This document shows positions 28,705 to 36,821 of a stretch of DNA of 64,000 bases, in pieces. The DNA comes from Bifidobacterium mellis. GTDB lineage: Bacteria; Actinomycetota; Actinomycetes; Actinomycetales; Bifidobacteriaceae. The stretch spans positions 1,345,538 through 1,409,537 of the forward strand of contig NZ_KQ033885.1 of assembly GCF_000967265.1 (NCBI RefSeq), in the 5' to 3' direction. The notes beneath the pieces are model-generated. The model was not told the DNA's origin, did not search any database, and was given only the letters and a program-made list of their open reading frames with translations. The translations under genes and the position numbers were made by a program. Each line of letters starts with the position of its first letter. Within the stretch, counting starts at the first letter, position 1.

Positions 28705-30597
28705 CTATTCCACCGTGACCGACTTGGCCAGGTTGCGGGGCTTGTCCACGTCCAGGCCCTTGAGCCGGGCCATGTCCAGGGCGAACAGCTGCAAGGGGAC
28801 CACATCCACCAGGGGGCTGAGCAGGGTCGGGCAGGGCGGCCGCCAAAAGACCACGTCAGCATAGCGGCCTGCATCCGGGTCGCCCTCCTCTGCCACGACG
28901 ATGGTGAAGGCGCCGCGGGCCTTGACCTCCTCGATGGCCGAGATGACCTTGTCGTGCAGCACATTGCGGCCCCGGGCGCTGGGGACGATGACCACCACGG
29001 GCTCCCCCGGCTCCACCAGGGCGATCGGGCCGTGCTTGAGCTCGCCGGCGGCGAATCCTTCCGTGAAGATGTAGGCGATCTCCTTGAGCTTGAGCGCCCC
29101 CTCCAGTGCCACGGGATAGCCCACATGCCGCCCCAGGAAGAGGAAGGAACGGGCCTTGGACATGCGCTGAGCCGTCTGGCTGATGACCTCGGCCTGGCTA
29201 TCCAGCACCTTCTGGATCTTGGCAGGCATGGCCTTGAGGTTGTCGATGGTCTGGTGGATCTCGTCCCGGTACATGGTCCCCTTGACCTGGGCCAGGTAGA
29301 GCCCCAGCAGGTAGGCCGCCACAATCTGGGCCAGGAAGGCCTTGGTGGAGGCCACAGCCACCTCGGGGCCGGCGTGCGTGTAGAGTACGGCGTCGGACTC
29401 CCTGGGGATGGTCGACCCCTGGGTGTTGCAAATGGCCAGAACCCTTGAACCCTGCTCTCGCGCATGCCGGAGCGCCATCAACGTGTCCATGGTCTCCCCG
29501 GACTGGGAAATGGCCACGACCAGGGTGCGCGGGGTCAGAATGGGATCACGGTAGCGGAACTCATGGGCCAGCTCGACCTCCACCGGGATGCGGACCCAGT
29601 GCTCGATGGCGTACTTGGCCACCAGACCCGCATAGGAGGCCGTTCCGCAGGCCACGACAATGATCTTGTCGATCTGGCGGAAGACCTCCTCATCGATGTG
29701 GACCTCGTCCAGATCCAGGTCGCCCGACTCGTCGTACCGGCCCAGCAGGGTGTTGGAGACCGCCGCAGGATCCTCGTGGATCTCCTTGTCCATGAAGGAG
29801 TCCCATCCGCCCTTTTCGGCGGCCGAGGCATCCCAGTCGATGGTGTAGCGTCGGGGATGCTCCACAGGATGCCCCTGGAAGTCGGTGACCAGGACCTGGT
29901 CCGCGCTGATGCAGACCGCCTGGTCCTGCCCCAGCTCCATGGCCCGACGGGTATAGGCCACGAAGGCGGCCACATCGGATCCCAGGTAGTTCTCTCCGTC
30001 CCCCAGACCAACCACCAGCGGCGAATCGTGTCGGATGCCCACCACCAGATCGGGCTGCCTCGAGTCCACTGCCAGTATGGTGAAGGCCCCTTTGAGCATG
30101 CGGGCCAGCCGCCTGATGGCCTCGAAGATGTCGGGCTGGCCGGTGGCATCGATAATCTCCTGGGCGATCTTGCCCAAAAGCTTGGCGGCCACCTCGGTGT
30201 CCGTGGAGGATACGAAGGTGTACCCCTCGGTCTCCAGGTCCAGCCTCAGCCTGGATGCGTTCTCGATGATCCCGTTGTGGATCAGCGCGACCTTGCCGTC
30301 ACGGCTGACGTGGGGATGGGCGTTGACGTCAGTGGGTTCGCCATTGGTGGCCCAACGGGTGTGGCCGATGCCCACAGTTGCCTCGGGCATTGGCTTGGCC
30401 TTCAGATCGGCGACCAGATTGCCCAGGCGCCCGGCCTTCTTGCGCACGGCCACCCGCGCCATCCCAGGGGCAGCCAGGGCCACTCCGGCCGAGTCATAGC
30501 CCCGGTACTCCAAGCGTTCCAGACCCTTGAGGCAGACCTCCAGGGGCCTGCCGCAGGCCGTCCGTACTGATCCCGCATAACCGACGATTCCGCACAT
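28705..30597 (-). CDS. glmS: Glutamine-fructose-6-phosphate aminotransferase
   Basis: A 630-residue enzyme making glucosamine-6-phosphate for peptidoglycan. It has an N-terminal class-II glutaminase domain with the nucleophile Cys2 directly after Met (MCGIVGYAG), GHTRWATNG, then HNGIIEN. Two SIS sugar-isomerase domains follow (SQSGETMDT near 380 and a second near 500) and the C-terminus ends in DKPRNLAKSVTVE. The ATG at 30597 is certain because Cys must be residue 2 after Met removal. No glmS ribozyme core was recognised upstream, as expected outside Firmicutes. Confidence 0.97.
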   Translation of the reverse strand: MCGIVGYAGSVRTACGRPLEVCLKGLERLEYRGYDSAGVALAAPGMARVAVRKKAGRLGNLVADLKAKPMPEATVGIGHTRWATNGEPTDVNAHPHVSRDGKVALIHNGIIENASRLRLDLETEGYTFVSSTDTEVAAKLLGKIAQEIIDATGQPDIFEAIRRLARMLKGAFTILAVDSRQPDLVVGIRHDSPLVVGLGDGENYLGSDVAAFVAYTRRAMELGQDQAVCISADQVLVTDFQGHPVEHPRRYTIDWDASAAEKGGWDSFMDKEIHEDPAAVSNTLLGRYDESGDLDLDEVHIDEEVFRQIDKIIVVACGTASYAGLVAKYAIEHWVRIPVEVELAHEFRYRDPILTPRTLVVAISQSGETMDTLMALRHAREQGSRVLAICNTQGSTIPRESDAVLYTHAGPEVAVASTKAFLAQIVAAYLLGLYLAQVKGTMYRDEIHQTIDNLKAMPAKIQKVLDSQAEVISQTAQRMSKARSFLFLGRHVGYPVALEGALKLKEIAYIFTEGFAAGELKHGPIALVEPGEPVVVIVPSARGRNVLHDKVISAIEEVKARGAFTIVVAEEGDPDAGRYADVVFWRPPCPTLLSPLVDVVPLQLFALDMARLKGLDVDKPRNLAKSVTVE

Positions 30598-30684
30598 GGG
30601 CCCCAGTCTAGCCATGGGAATTCCGCCGCCGACCATCCGGAAGGCTTCTTGCCGGAATTTCTACAACCTGAACCGCACCTGCTT

Positions 30685-31497
30685 CTAGAGCACGGTATGC
30701 AGGAACCCAGCGAACCTCTCGGTATGAGGATGGTCGATGATGCCAGGGCCGCCCTGCTCCACCACGACACCCTGGTCCATGAAGACGATCTGCTCGGCCA
30801 CCTCGCGGGCGAAGCCCATCTCATGGGTGACCACCACCATGGTCATGCCCTGTTGAGCCACCTGCCGCATGACCCCCAGGACCTCCCCCACCAGCTCCGG
30901 ATCCAGGGCCGAGGTGGGCTCGTCGAAGAGCATGATGTCAGGGTGCATGGCCAGTGCTCGTGCGATGGCCACACGCTGCTGCTGTCCGCCGGAGAGCTGG
31001 GCTGGATAGTAGTCCATCCTGTCCTCCAGCCCTACACGTTCCAGCTGGGCCTGTGCCTCCTTGCGGGCATCGCTTTTAGGAACCCGGCCCACATGGACCG
31101 GCGCCTCCATGACGTTCTCCAGGGCGGTCATATGAGGAAAGAGGTTGAAACGCTGGAAGACCATACCGATCTTGGATCGCTGCCTGGCAATGGCCTTGTC
31201 GTCCAGGGTCTCAAGCACAGGGCCCTTGCCGGTATCGATCTTCCGGTATCCGGTCAGCTCACCGTCCACATAGATCTCACCGGCTGTGCGGGTCTCCAGC
31301 TGGTTGATCAACCGCAACAGCGTTGACTTGCCTGAACCGGAAGGCCCCAGGACGGCCGTCACCGTGCCGGGCATGACCTCCAGGTTGATTCCCCGCAGCA
31401 CATGCTGATCGCCGAAGACCTTGTGCACATTCCTGATGACGATGGCCGGATCCTTGCCGCCTTGACCGTCTTTCTTGGTCTGCCTGTCCTCGTCCAT
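30685..31497 (-). CDS. Polar amino-acid ABC transporter ATP-binding protein
   Basis: A 270-residue GlnQ/ArtP-like ATPase. Walker A is GPSGSGKST, the signature is LSGGQQQR, Walker B is [14 protein letters not shown], the H-loop is [28 protein letters not shown] is typical of the amino-acid class. The N-terminal ~18 residues are a charged extension. It lies 15 bases after the permease stop. With the permease and binding protein it forms a PAAT importer for glutamate, glutamine, cystine or basic amino acids. Confidence 0.92.
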   Translation of the reverse strand: MDEDRQTKKDGQGGKDPAIVIRNVHKVFGDQHVLRGINLEVMPGTVTAVLGPSGSGKSTLLRLINQLETRTAGEIYVDGELTGYRKIDTGKGPVLETLDDKAIARQRSKIGMVFQRFNLFPHMTALENVMEAPVHVGRVPKSDARKEAQAQLERVGLEDRMDYYPAQLSGGQQQRVAIARALAMHPDIMLFDEPTSALDPELVGEVLGVMRQVAQQGMTMVVVTHEMGFAREVAEQIVFMDQGVVVEQGGPGIIDHPHTERFAGFLHTVL

Positions 31498-31512
31498 GAT
31501 TCTCCTCCTGCC

Positions 31513-32487
31513 TCAGGCGTTCAACCCGGCCATCATGACCTTGTTGACCTTGTCGGTCTCCTGACGGGTCTGCGGGTCCCCGCCATCCTTGCCGTCCTTG
31601 GCACCCGACCCGGCCAGGGGCCGCGAGTCGAAGCCCTTGCCGTAGTGCTTCTCCAGCTGGGCCTGGATGACCATCAGAACGGAGGTGATGACCAGATACC
31701 AGATGCAGGCCACAATCAGCAGCGGGATGGTCTTGTAGATGCGGTTGGCGATGGCGTTGGTGGCGAACTGAAGTTCCAGGGTGAAGGGCACGGCAAGAGC
31801 CAGGGATGTGGTCTTGAGCATGCCGATGGTCTCATTGCCGGTAGGCGGCACAATGATGCGCATGGCCTGAGGCAGGACGATGCGCCGCATGATCATGGAT
31901 GGCGGCATGCCCAGGGCCTTGGCTGCCTCCTCCTGGCCGGGATCCACAGCCTCGATGCCGGCACGGACGATTTCGGAAAGATAGGCAGCCTCGTTGAGCC
32001 CCAGGCCCAGAACCGTGGCCACAGTGGCATTCAGCACGGTCTTGGTGTCGATGCTCCAGAATTCGGGACCGAAGGGGATGCCGATGGCCAGTTTGGGTAT
32101 CAGCACGGAAAGCAGGCCCCAGAAGACCAGCTGGGTATATACAGGAGTGCCGCGGAAGAACCAGATGAAGAACCAGCTGACCCAGCGCAGGACCGGATTG
32201 GACGATTTGCGCATGACCGCCAGGATGATGGCCAGGATTGTGGCCAGGACCATGGCGTAGACGGTCAGTAGCAGGGTCCACTTGATGCCGTCCAGGACGT
32301 GCTCATTGAAGAGGTACTTCCAGACCGTGGGCCAGTCAAAGTTGGGATTGGTCACCATGCCGTGGATCAGCATGGCCACGAAGATGGCCACGATGACGGC
32401 AGCCACGATCGGCCCCGGCTTGCGCACCGGCCTGGCATGTATTCTGCCGGGGATCTGAATCTGGTCCGTCCCCTTCTTGGTATGCAT
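31513..32487 (-). CDS. Polar amino-acid ABC transporter permease
   Basis: A 324-residue single permease with about six membrane helices, probably acting as a homodimer. It shows the HisM/GlnP family motifs (GTPVYTQLVFWG and the EAA loop in ALGMPPSMIMRRIVLPQAMRIIVPPTGNE). A ~35-residue basic N-terminus and a ~45-residue Lys/Asp-rich C-terminus are extra. The start follows CAGGAG. It lies between the binding-protein and ATPase genes. Confidence 0.9.
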   Translation of the reverse strand: MHTKKGTDQIQIPGRIHARPVRKPGPIVAAVIVAIFVAMLIHGMVTNPNFDWPTVWKYLFNEHVLDGIKWTLLLTVYAMVLATILAIILAVMRKSSNPVLRWVSWFFIWFFRGTPVYTQLVFWGLLSVLIPKLAIGIPFGPEFWSIDTKTVLNATVATVLGLGLNEAAYLSEIVRAGIEAVDPGQEEAAKALGMPPSMIMRRIVLPQAMRIIVPPTGNETIGMLKTTSLALAVPFTLELQFATNAIANRIYKTIPLLIVACIWYLVITSVLMVIQAQLEKHYGKGFDSRPLAGSGAKDGKDGGDPQTRQETDKVNKVMMAGLNA

Positions 32488-32594
32488 CTCCTGCTTCCTT
32501 CCGCACCGCTGTACTTGTTCAGGCCTGATCCATTGGCCGAACCACCTGCTGAGGCGCGGGTCGCCCGGTGTGACGACCCGCGCCTGGCCTTGCC

Positions 32595-33533
32595 TCAGTC
32601 AGAGACCGCAGGGTTGATCTCAGCCTTTTCGACCGCACCGCTCTGGACGCCCCAATTCTTGAGGATCTTGGCGTAGACGCCGTCGTCAATCAGCTTCTGG
32701 AGAGCCGCCTGGGTGGCCTCGGCCATGCCACTGCCTTTCTTGAGGGCGGCACCTTGCAGGACGATGTCGGTGTCCTTGCCCAGCTTCTCCAGCTGGCCGT
32801 CGGTCTGCTTGATGGCATACCCGGTCACCTGGGAGTCGGCATAGAAGACGTCGATCTTGCCGTTGACCACTGCCGTGGCGGCATCGGTCTGCTGCTTGTA
32901 GGACTGCACGTCCACCGGCTTCTTGCCCTTGGCCTTGCACTCGGCCGAGATCTTGTCGGTTGCCTGCTGCTCTTCGATGGTCCCGGTCTGCACGCCGACC
33001 TTGACGCCGCAGATGTCGTCAGGGTTGATCTTGGAGGGGTTGCCCTTCTTGACGGCAAAGGCCGTACCCGCCTTGAAGGTGGTGACGAAGTCGACGGACT
33101 GCATCCGCTCCTTGGTGATGGTGAAGCTGGAGATGCCCGCGTCATACTTGCTGCCGATGGCCGGGATGATGGTATCGAAGGAGGCGCTGACCATCTGCCC
33201 ATCGAGCCCCATGACCTTGGCAATGGCGTTCGACAGGTCCACGTCAAAGCCAATCGGGGTCTTTCCATCCTCACTCATGAACTCGCCAGGCGCATATGAG
33301 GTCTCCATACCCACGGTCAGCTTGCCGTCCTTGGAAACCGACTCGGGCACCTTGGCCGCGACGGCCGGATCCTTCTTGATACCGCTGACGTCAAAAGCCG
33401 CTGGGTGGGAGCTGGTGGTGACCTTGCCCGATGCACTGCTGGTGTCCGCCTCGTCTGTGGTTCCGCAGGCTCCGATGGAGGCCAGCAGGGTGATGCTCAG
33501 AGCCGTCGCCAACACCGCCTTGATCTTGCCCAT
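32595..33533 (-). CDS. Polar amino-acid ABC transporter solute-binding lipoprotein
   Basis: A 312-residue family-3 binding protein. The signal peptide MGKIKAVLATALSITLLAS is followed by a lipobox (IGAC), so it would be a lipoprotein. The mature domain has LTVGMETSYAPGEFMSEDG and GFDVDLSNAIAKVMGL, typical of glutamate/arginine/cystine-binding proteins. ATG 33533 is chosen because AGGAGA precedes it. The divergent or upstream 285 bases (33534-33818) hold AT-rich DNA around 33590-33640 that likely contains the promoter; no other gene was seen there. Confidence 0.9.
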   Translation of the reverse strand: MGKIKAVLATALSITLLASIGACGTTDEADTSSASGKVTTSSHPAAFDVSGIKKDPAVAAKVPESVSKDGKLTVGMETSYAPGEFMSEDGKTPIGFDVDLSNAIAKVMGLDGQMVSASFDTIIPAIGSKYDAGISSFTITKERMQSVDFVTTFKAGTAFAVKKGNPSKINPDDICGVKVGVQTGTIEEQQATDKISAECKAKGKKPVDVQSYKQQTDAATAVVNGKIDVFYADSQVTGYAIKQTDGQLEKLGKDTDIVLQGAALKKGSGMAEATQAALQKLIDDGVYAKILKNWGVQSGAVEKAEINPAVSD

Positions 33534-33818
33534 GTCTTCTCCTCTTCCGGACCGCCCCGAAGCGACCCCGATTGCTCTTGATTGACATGCACTATTATGC
33601 ACACATTTGTATTTTTATGCATACAGATGAAGGTTAACTAGATATTGCAGACCGCTTATCCTGGTATTTTTGGCTCTATAGCAGGCCAAAGGCGCTATTC
33701 GACACTGTCGATCGCCATCAGCTCCGGGCGTGTCGAATCTGTATAGAACGGGAAGACCTTTGTGGGCGACTGTGGGTCGTTATGAGACTCAGGAAATTCG
33801 GTAGGTTTATCCGAGAGC

Positions 33819-34295
33819 TCAGCCCCGCCGGTTGCGGTAGCGCATGGCCCTCTGGGCCTCACGGCGATCCTGCTCCTCCCGCAGGGATTGGCGCTTGTCA
33901 TACTCGCGCTTTCCTCGGGCCACGGCGATCTCCACCTTGACCTTGCCGTCCTTGAAATACAGACTCAGGGGAACGATGGTATAGCCCTTGGCCTGAATCT
34001 GCCGCTCCAAGCGAAGGATCTGCTTGGCGTGGAGGAGCAGCTTGCGCTTACGCTTGGGGGCGTGGTTGTTCCAGGTGCCATTGAGGTATTCAGGGATATT
34101 GGTGTTTTCCAACCAGACCTCGTGCCGCCGGTCAATGCTGACGAACGACTCGGCCAGGGAGGCACGCCCCTCGCGCAGAGACTTGACCTCGGTCCCGGTC
34201 AGCGCGATGCCGGCCTCATACCGATCCTCAATCTGATAGTCATGACGGGCCCTGCGGTTCTGGGCGATCATCGACGTGCCGGTTTCCTTAGCCAT
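33819..34295 (-). CDS. smpB: SsrA-binding protein SmpB
   Basis: This 158-residue OB-fold protein binds tmRNA and delivers it to stalled ribosomes for trans-translation. Conserved motifs are NRRARHDYQIEDRYEAGIAL, TGTEVKSLREGRASL and the basic tail KREYDKRQSLREEQDRREAQRAM. Its length is normal. It is the last gene of a block with the CHAP hydrolase, ftsX and ftsE, an arrangement conserved among Actinobacteria. No ssrA gene could be seen in this window. Confidence 0.97.
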   Translation of the reverse strand: MAKETGTSMIAQNRRARHDYQIEDRYEAGIALTGTEVKSLREGRASLAESFVSIDRRHEVWLENTNIPEYLNGTWNNHAPKRKRKLLLHAKQILRLERQIQAKGYTIVPLSLYFKDGKVKVEIAVARGKREYDKRQSLREEQDRREAQRAMRYRNRRG

Positions 34296-34387
34296 GATAT
34301 CCTCCTCTCGATTGCGCCAAGGAGGCTACATGGCACTCCGGACAGCGATAATGCCGTTCCAAGCGGCGGACCTGGCGCGCACCGGCA

Positions 34388-35812
34388 TCAGTAATGAATG
34401 TATTGGTAGTTGCCTGCCCCATAGACCGTTTCATAGGTGGGGAAGGCGGCGAAGCCGGTGCCCCCTTCGGAAATGAGCACTGATCCATCCGAATTGACCC
34501 GCTCGACCACAGCCACGTGGCCATAGGTCCAGTTGGCGTTCCAACTAGTGACCCGCTGGCCACGGGCGAAGACCATGACAGCACCGACATGGGGGGTGTT
34601 GTTGACCAGGTAGCCCAGGCCACGTGCCTTGCCGGCCCACTGAGCCCCGTTGCCTAGATATGAGCCCACAGGCAGAGCCAACTGCGAGCGGCGTATATAG
34701 GCCCAAAGTGTGCACTGCCGTGCGGGGTAGGCGCTGCCACCCACTGTATTGCCGGTGCTATGGCCATAGCAGAATCCGGAACCTGAGGGGCAGCTGCCCG
34801 GCACTGCATAATTCATGCCGGAGGCGCCGCCACCGCCACCGTTGCCTCTGCCGCTATTACCACCGCCGCCATTGTTACTGGGCGGGGCAGGCCGTGGATT
34901 CCGTGCCGGACGGGATCCGCCGCCATTGCTGATCTGCTGGGCTCCTCCGGCATGCGGGTCGGCGCTGCCGCCCGGATTGCCGGTGTTCAGCGAGTCGATC
35001 ATGGATTCGGTGGCCACGATATCTGCGGCTTCACGGGCCGACTGTGTGGTCAGGGCAGCCTTTTGACTCTCCAGCTGCTTGCGTGCTGCGGTCCCCTGGT
35101 CACGCAGGGCCTGCAGGTGGTCCTGCTTGGCCTGAGCCGCCGCTACAGCCTGCTGGGCCACCGCCTGCTGTTGATCGGCCTTGGCCTTGAGCGTGCTGAT
35201 CTGCTCCTCGATGGCCTCCAGACGTTGCTTCCGGTTCATGGAGGAGTTGAGGGTATTGGCTGCATCGTTGGCCGTATTGGCTTCGGACCTGGTTACAGCC
35301 GCATCGGACTGCATCTTGTCCACGAAGTCCTGGGTACTTGAAGACTTGGTCACCACATCCATGATCTGGGAAGTCTCGGACCCGTGAAAGCTCTTTCTGG
35401 CCATCTGAGCCACGCCAGCCTTGGCATCGTCATAGTCAAGGCCGGTCTGACGTATCTTGGCCTCCAGGTCGGCACGATCCTTGCGGGCAGCCTCCAGACG
35501 GTCATTGGTGGCCTGGACCAGGCTATCGGCCTGTTCGGCCTGCTGTTGGGCATCGATGGCACTCTGCTGTGCAGCCGGAATCTGATTGGAGGTCAGATCA
35601 TCAAGGCTCAGTATCTGGTTGGCAAGTTGGGCGCTGACGCCAGCCAGCTTGCTCTTCAGGGCCGCGTGGTTCTGGACTTTCTGCTGGTAGCTGCTCCAGT
35701 CGGCCCGGGCAGGTTCAGGCGCTACGGACAGTCCGAGGATTCCGCCGCCCAGCATCATGGCCAACGATCCGACGAGGCCGCAGATAGCCTCCCACCGTTT
35801 GGTACGATTCAT
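34388..35812 (-). CDS. Secreted coiled-coil CHAP-domain peptidoglycan hydrolase
   Basis: A 474-residue exported protein. The N-terminal signal peptide (~37 residues) ends near ARADW. A long helical coiled coil (about residues 40-290, Ala/Gln/Glu-rich) follows, then a Gly/Pro/Asn-rich linker near 290-345. The CHAP amidase/endopeptidase domain (about 365-474) carries the catalytic Cys in RQCTLWAYI and His in YGHVAVVERV. The coiled coil plus C-terminal hydrolase design resembles PcsB/RipC-like hydrolases that FtsEX controls. It lies immediately downstream of ftsX, so control by FtsEX is likely (inference). Confidence 0.88.
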   Translation of the reverse strand: MNRTKRWEAICGLVGSLAMMLGGGILGLSVAPEPARADWSSYQQKVQNHAALKSKLAGVSAQLANQILSLDDLTSNQIPAAQQSAIDAQQQAEQADSLVQATNDRLEAARKDRADLEAKIRQTGLDYDDAKAGVAQMARKSFHGSETSQIMDVVTKSSSTQDFVDKMQSDAAVTRSEANTANDAANTLNSSMNRKQRLEAIEEQISTLKAKADQQQAVAQQAVAAAQAKQDHLQALRDQGTAARKQLESQKAALTTQSAREAADIVATESMIDSLNTGNPGGSADPHAGGAQQISNGGGSRPARNPRPAPPSNNGGGGNSGRGNGGGGGASGMNYAVPGSCPSGSGFCYGHSTGNTVGGSAYPARQCTLWAYIRRSQLALPVGSYLGNGAQWAGKARGLGYLVNNTPHVGAVMVFARGQRVTSWNANWTYGHVAVVERVNSDGSVLISEGGTGFAAFPTYETVYGAGNYQYIHY

Positions 35813-35897
35813 GGTCAAGTCCCTCACTATCGCTATCCATGCTAGTCATCATTATGACAGAGATTGCGCCCCCGATCGAACGGCCCGTCGCCGCAAA

Positions 35898-36821
35898 TCA
35901 GGTCCGCAAATACCGCCGCAGGGAGATGGAGGAGGCCATCGCCGACAAGAGCATGGCCCCCAGGATCAGGGCTGGGGCTATGAGCAGGACCGTGGACTGG
36001 TCCACGTAGGGCATCCATTGGACCGTGCGAGCCAGCCAGTCGGTAATGAAGAGCTTGACGATGGCGCTCAGGGCTCCGACAGCCAGAAGCGAGCCCAGCA
36101 GGGAGGCCACCACCCCCTCCAGGATGAAGGGCAGCCGGATGGTCCAGTTGGAGGCTCCCACCAGTCTCATGATCTCCGTCTCGTTCCGACGCGCGGCAGC
36201 GCTCATCCTGATGGTGGTGCCGGTCAGCAGAATGGCCACAATCACCATCACCACAGCCAGGACCAGAGTGACCGCCGTGGCCCTGTTGAGGATTTTGAAG
36301 ACCGGGTCGAATATCTGACGCTGGTCGGAGACCTCCTCCACCCCATCGCGTCCGGACAGCACCTCGGAGACCACCTGGTACTTGGTCGGGTCCTTGAGCT
36401 TGAGCCGCAGGGAGCCCTGCATGTCCGCCGCGGTCATGGTCCTTCCCTCGTAGGTACCGTCAGGGTACTGCTTGAGGAAGGTGTTCTTGAAGAAGTCCTC
36501 ACGGCTCTGATAGGTGATCTTGGCCACGGAGTCGCTCAGCTCGGTATTGATGGTGTTCTCCAGCTTGACGATCTCGTCATTGGTGGGCGCCTTGCCGGTC
36601 GCGCATGAGGCCGCCTGGCTGGTGCCGTCCGGGCAGAGCCAGACCACCACCTCCACCTGGTCGTACCAGTCTCCCTTGGCCTTGCTGATCTGAGCCTGCA
36701 TGAGGCCCGAGGCGCCTATGAACAGGAAGGAGATGAAGGTGACCAGCATGACCGAAAGGATCATGGACCCGTTGCGGCGCAGGTTGTCCCAGGTGCTGGA
36801 AAGGATGAACCGCAGTCTCAT
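35898..36821 (-). CDS. ftsX: Cell-division ABC membrane protein FtsX
   Basis: A 307-residue FtsX with four membrane segments: TM1 near residues 20-45, a large extracytoplasmic domain (about 45-175), and TMs 2-4 in the C-terminal half (TLVLAVVMVIVAILL, VVASLLGSLLAVGALSAIV, VLLIAPALILGAMLL). The RNETEIMRLVGASNWTIRLPF loop contacts FtsE. Its ATG overlaps the FtsE stop (ATGA, 36818-36821). It would transmit ATP hydrolysis by FtsE to the adjacent CHAP hydrolase at the division site. Confidence 0.96.
   Translation of the reverse strand: MRLRFILSSTWDNLRRNGSMILSVMLVTFISFLFIGASGLMQAQISKAKGDWYDQVEVVVWLCPDGTSQAASCATGKAPTNDEIVKLENTINTELSDSVAKITYQSREDFFKNTFLKQYPDGTYEGRTMTAADMQGSLRLKLKDPTKYQVVSEVLSGRDGVEEVSDQRQIFDPVFKILNRATAVTLVLAVVMVIVAILLTGTTIRMSAAARRNETEIMRLVGASNWTIRLPFILEGVVASLLGSLLAVGALSAIVKLFITDWLARTVQWMPYVDQSTVLLIAPALILGAMLLSAMASSISLRRYLRT

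Noticed and set aside
30598-30684. glmS ribozyme upstream of glmS
   Set aside because: The 87-base gap is too short for the ribozyme (about 150 bases) and shows no conserved core.
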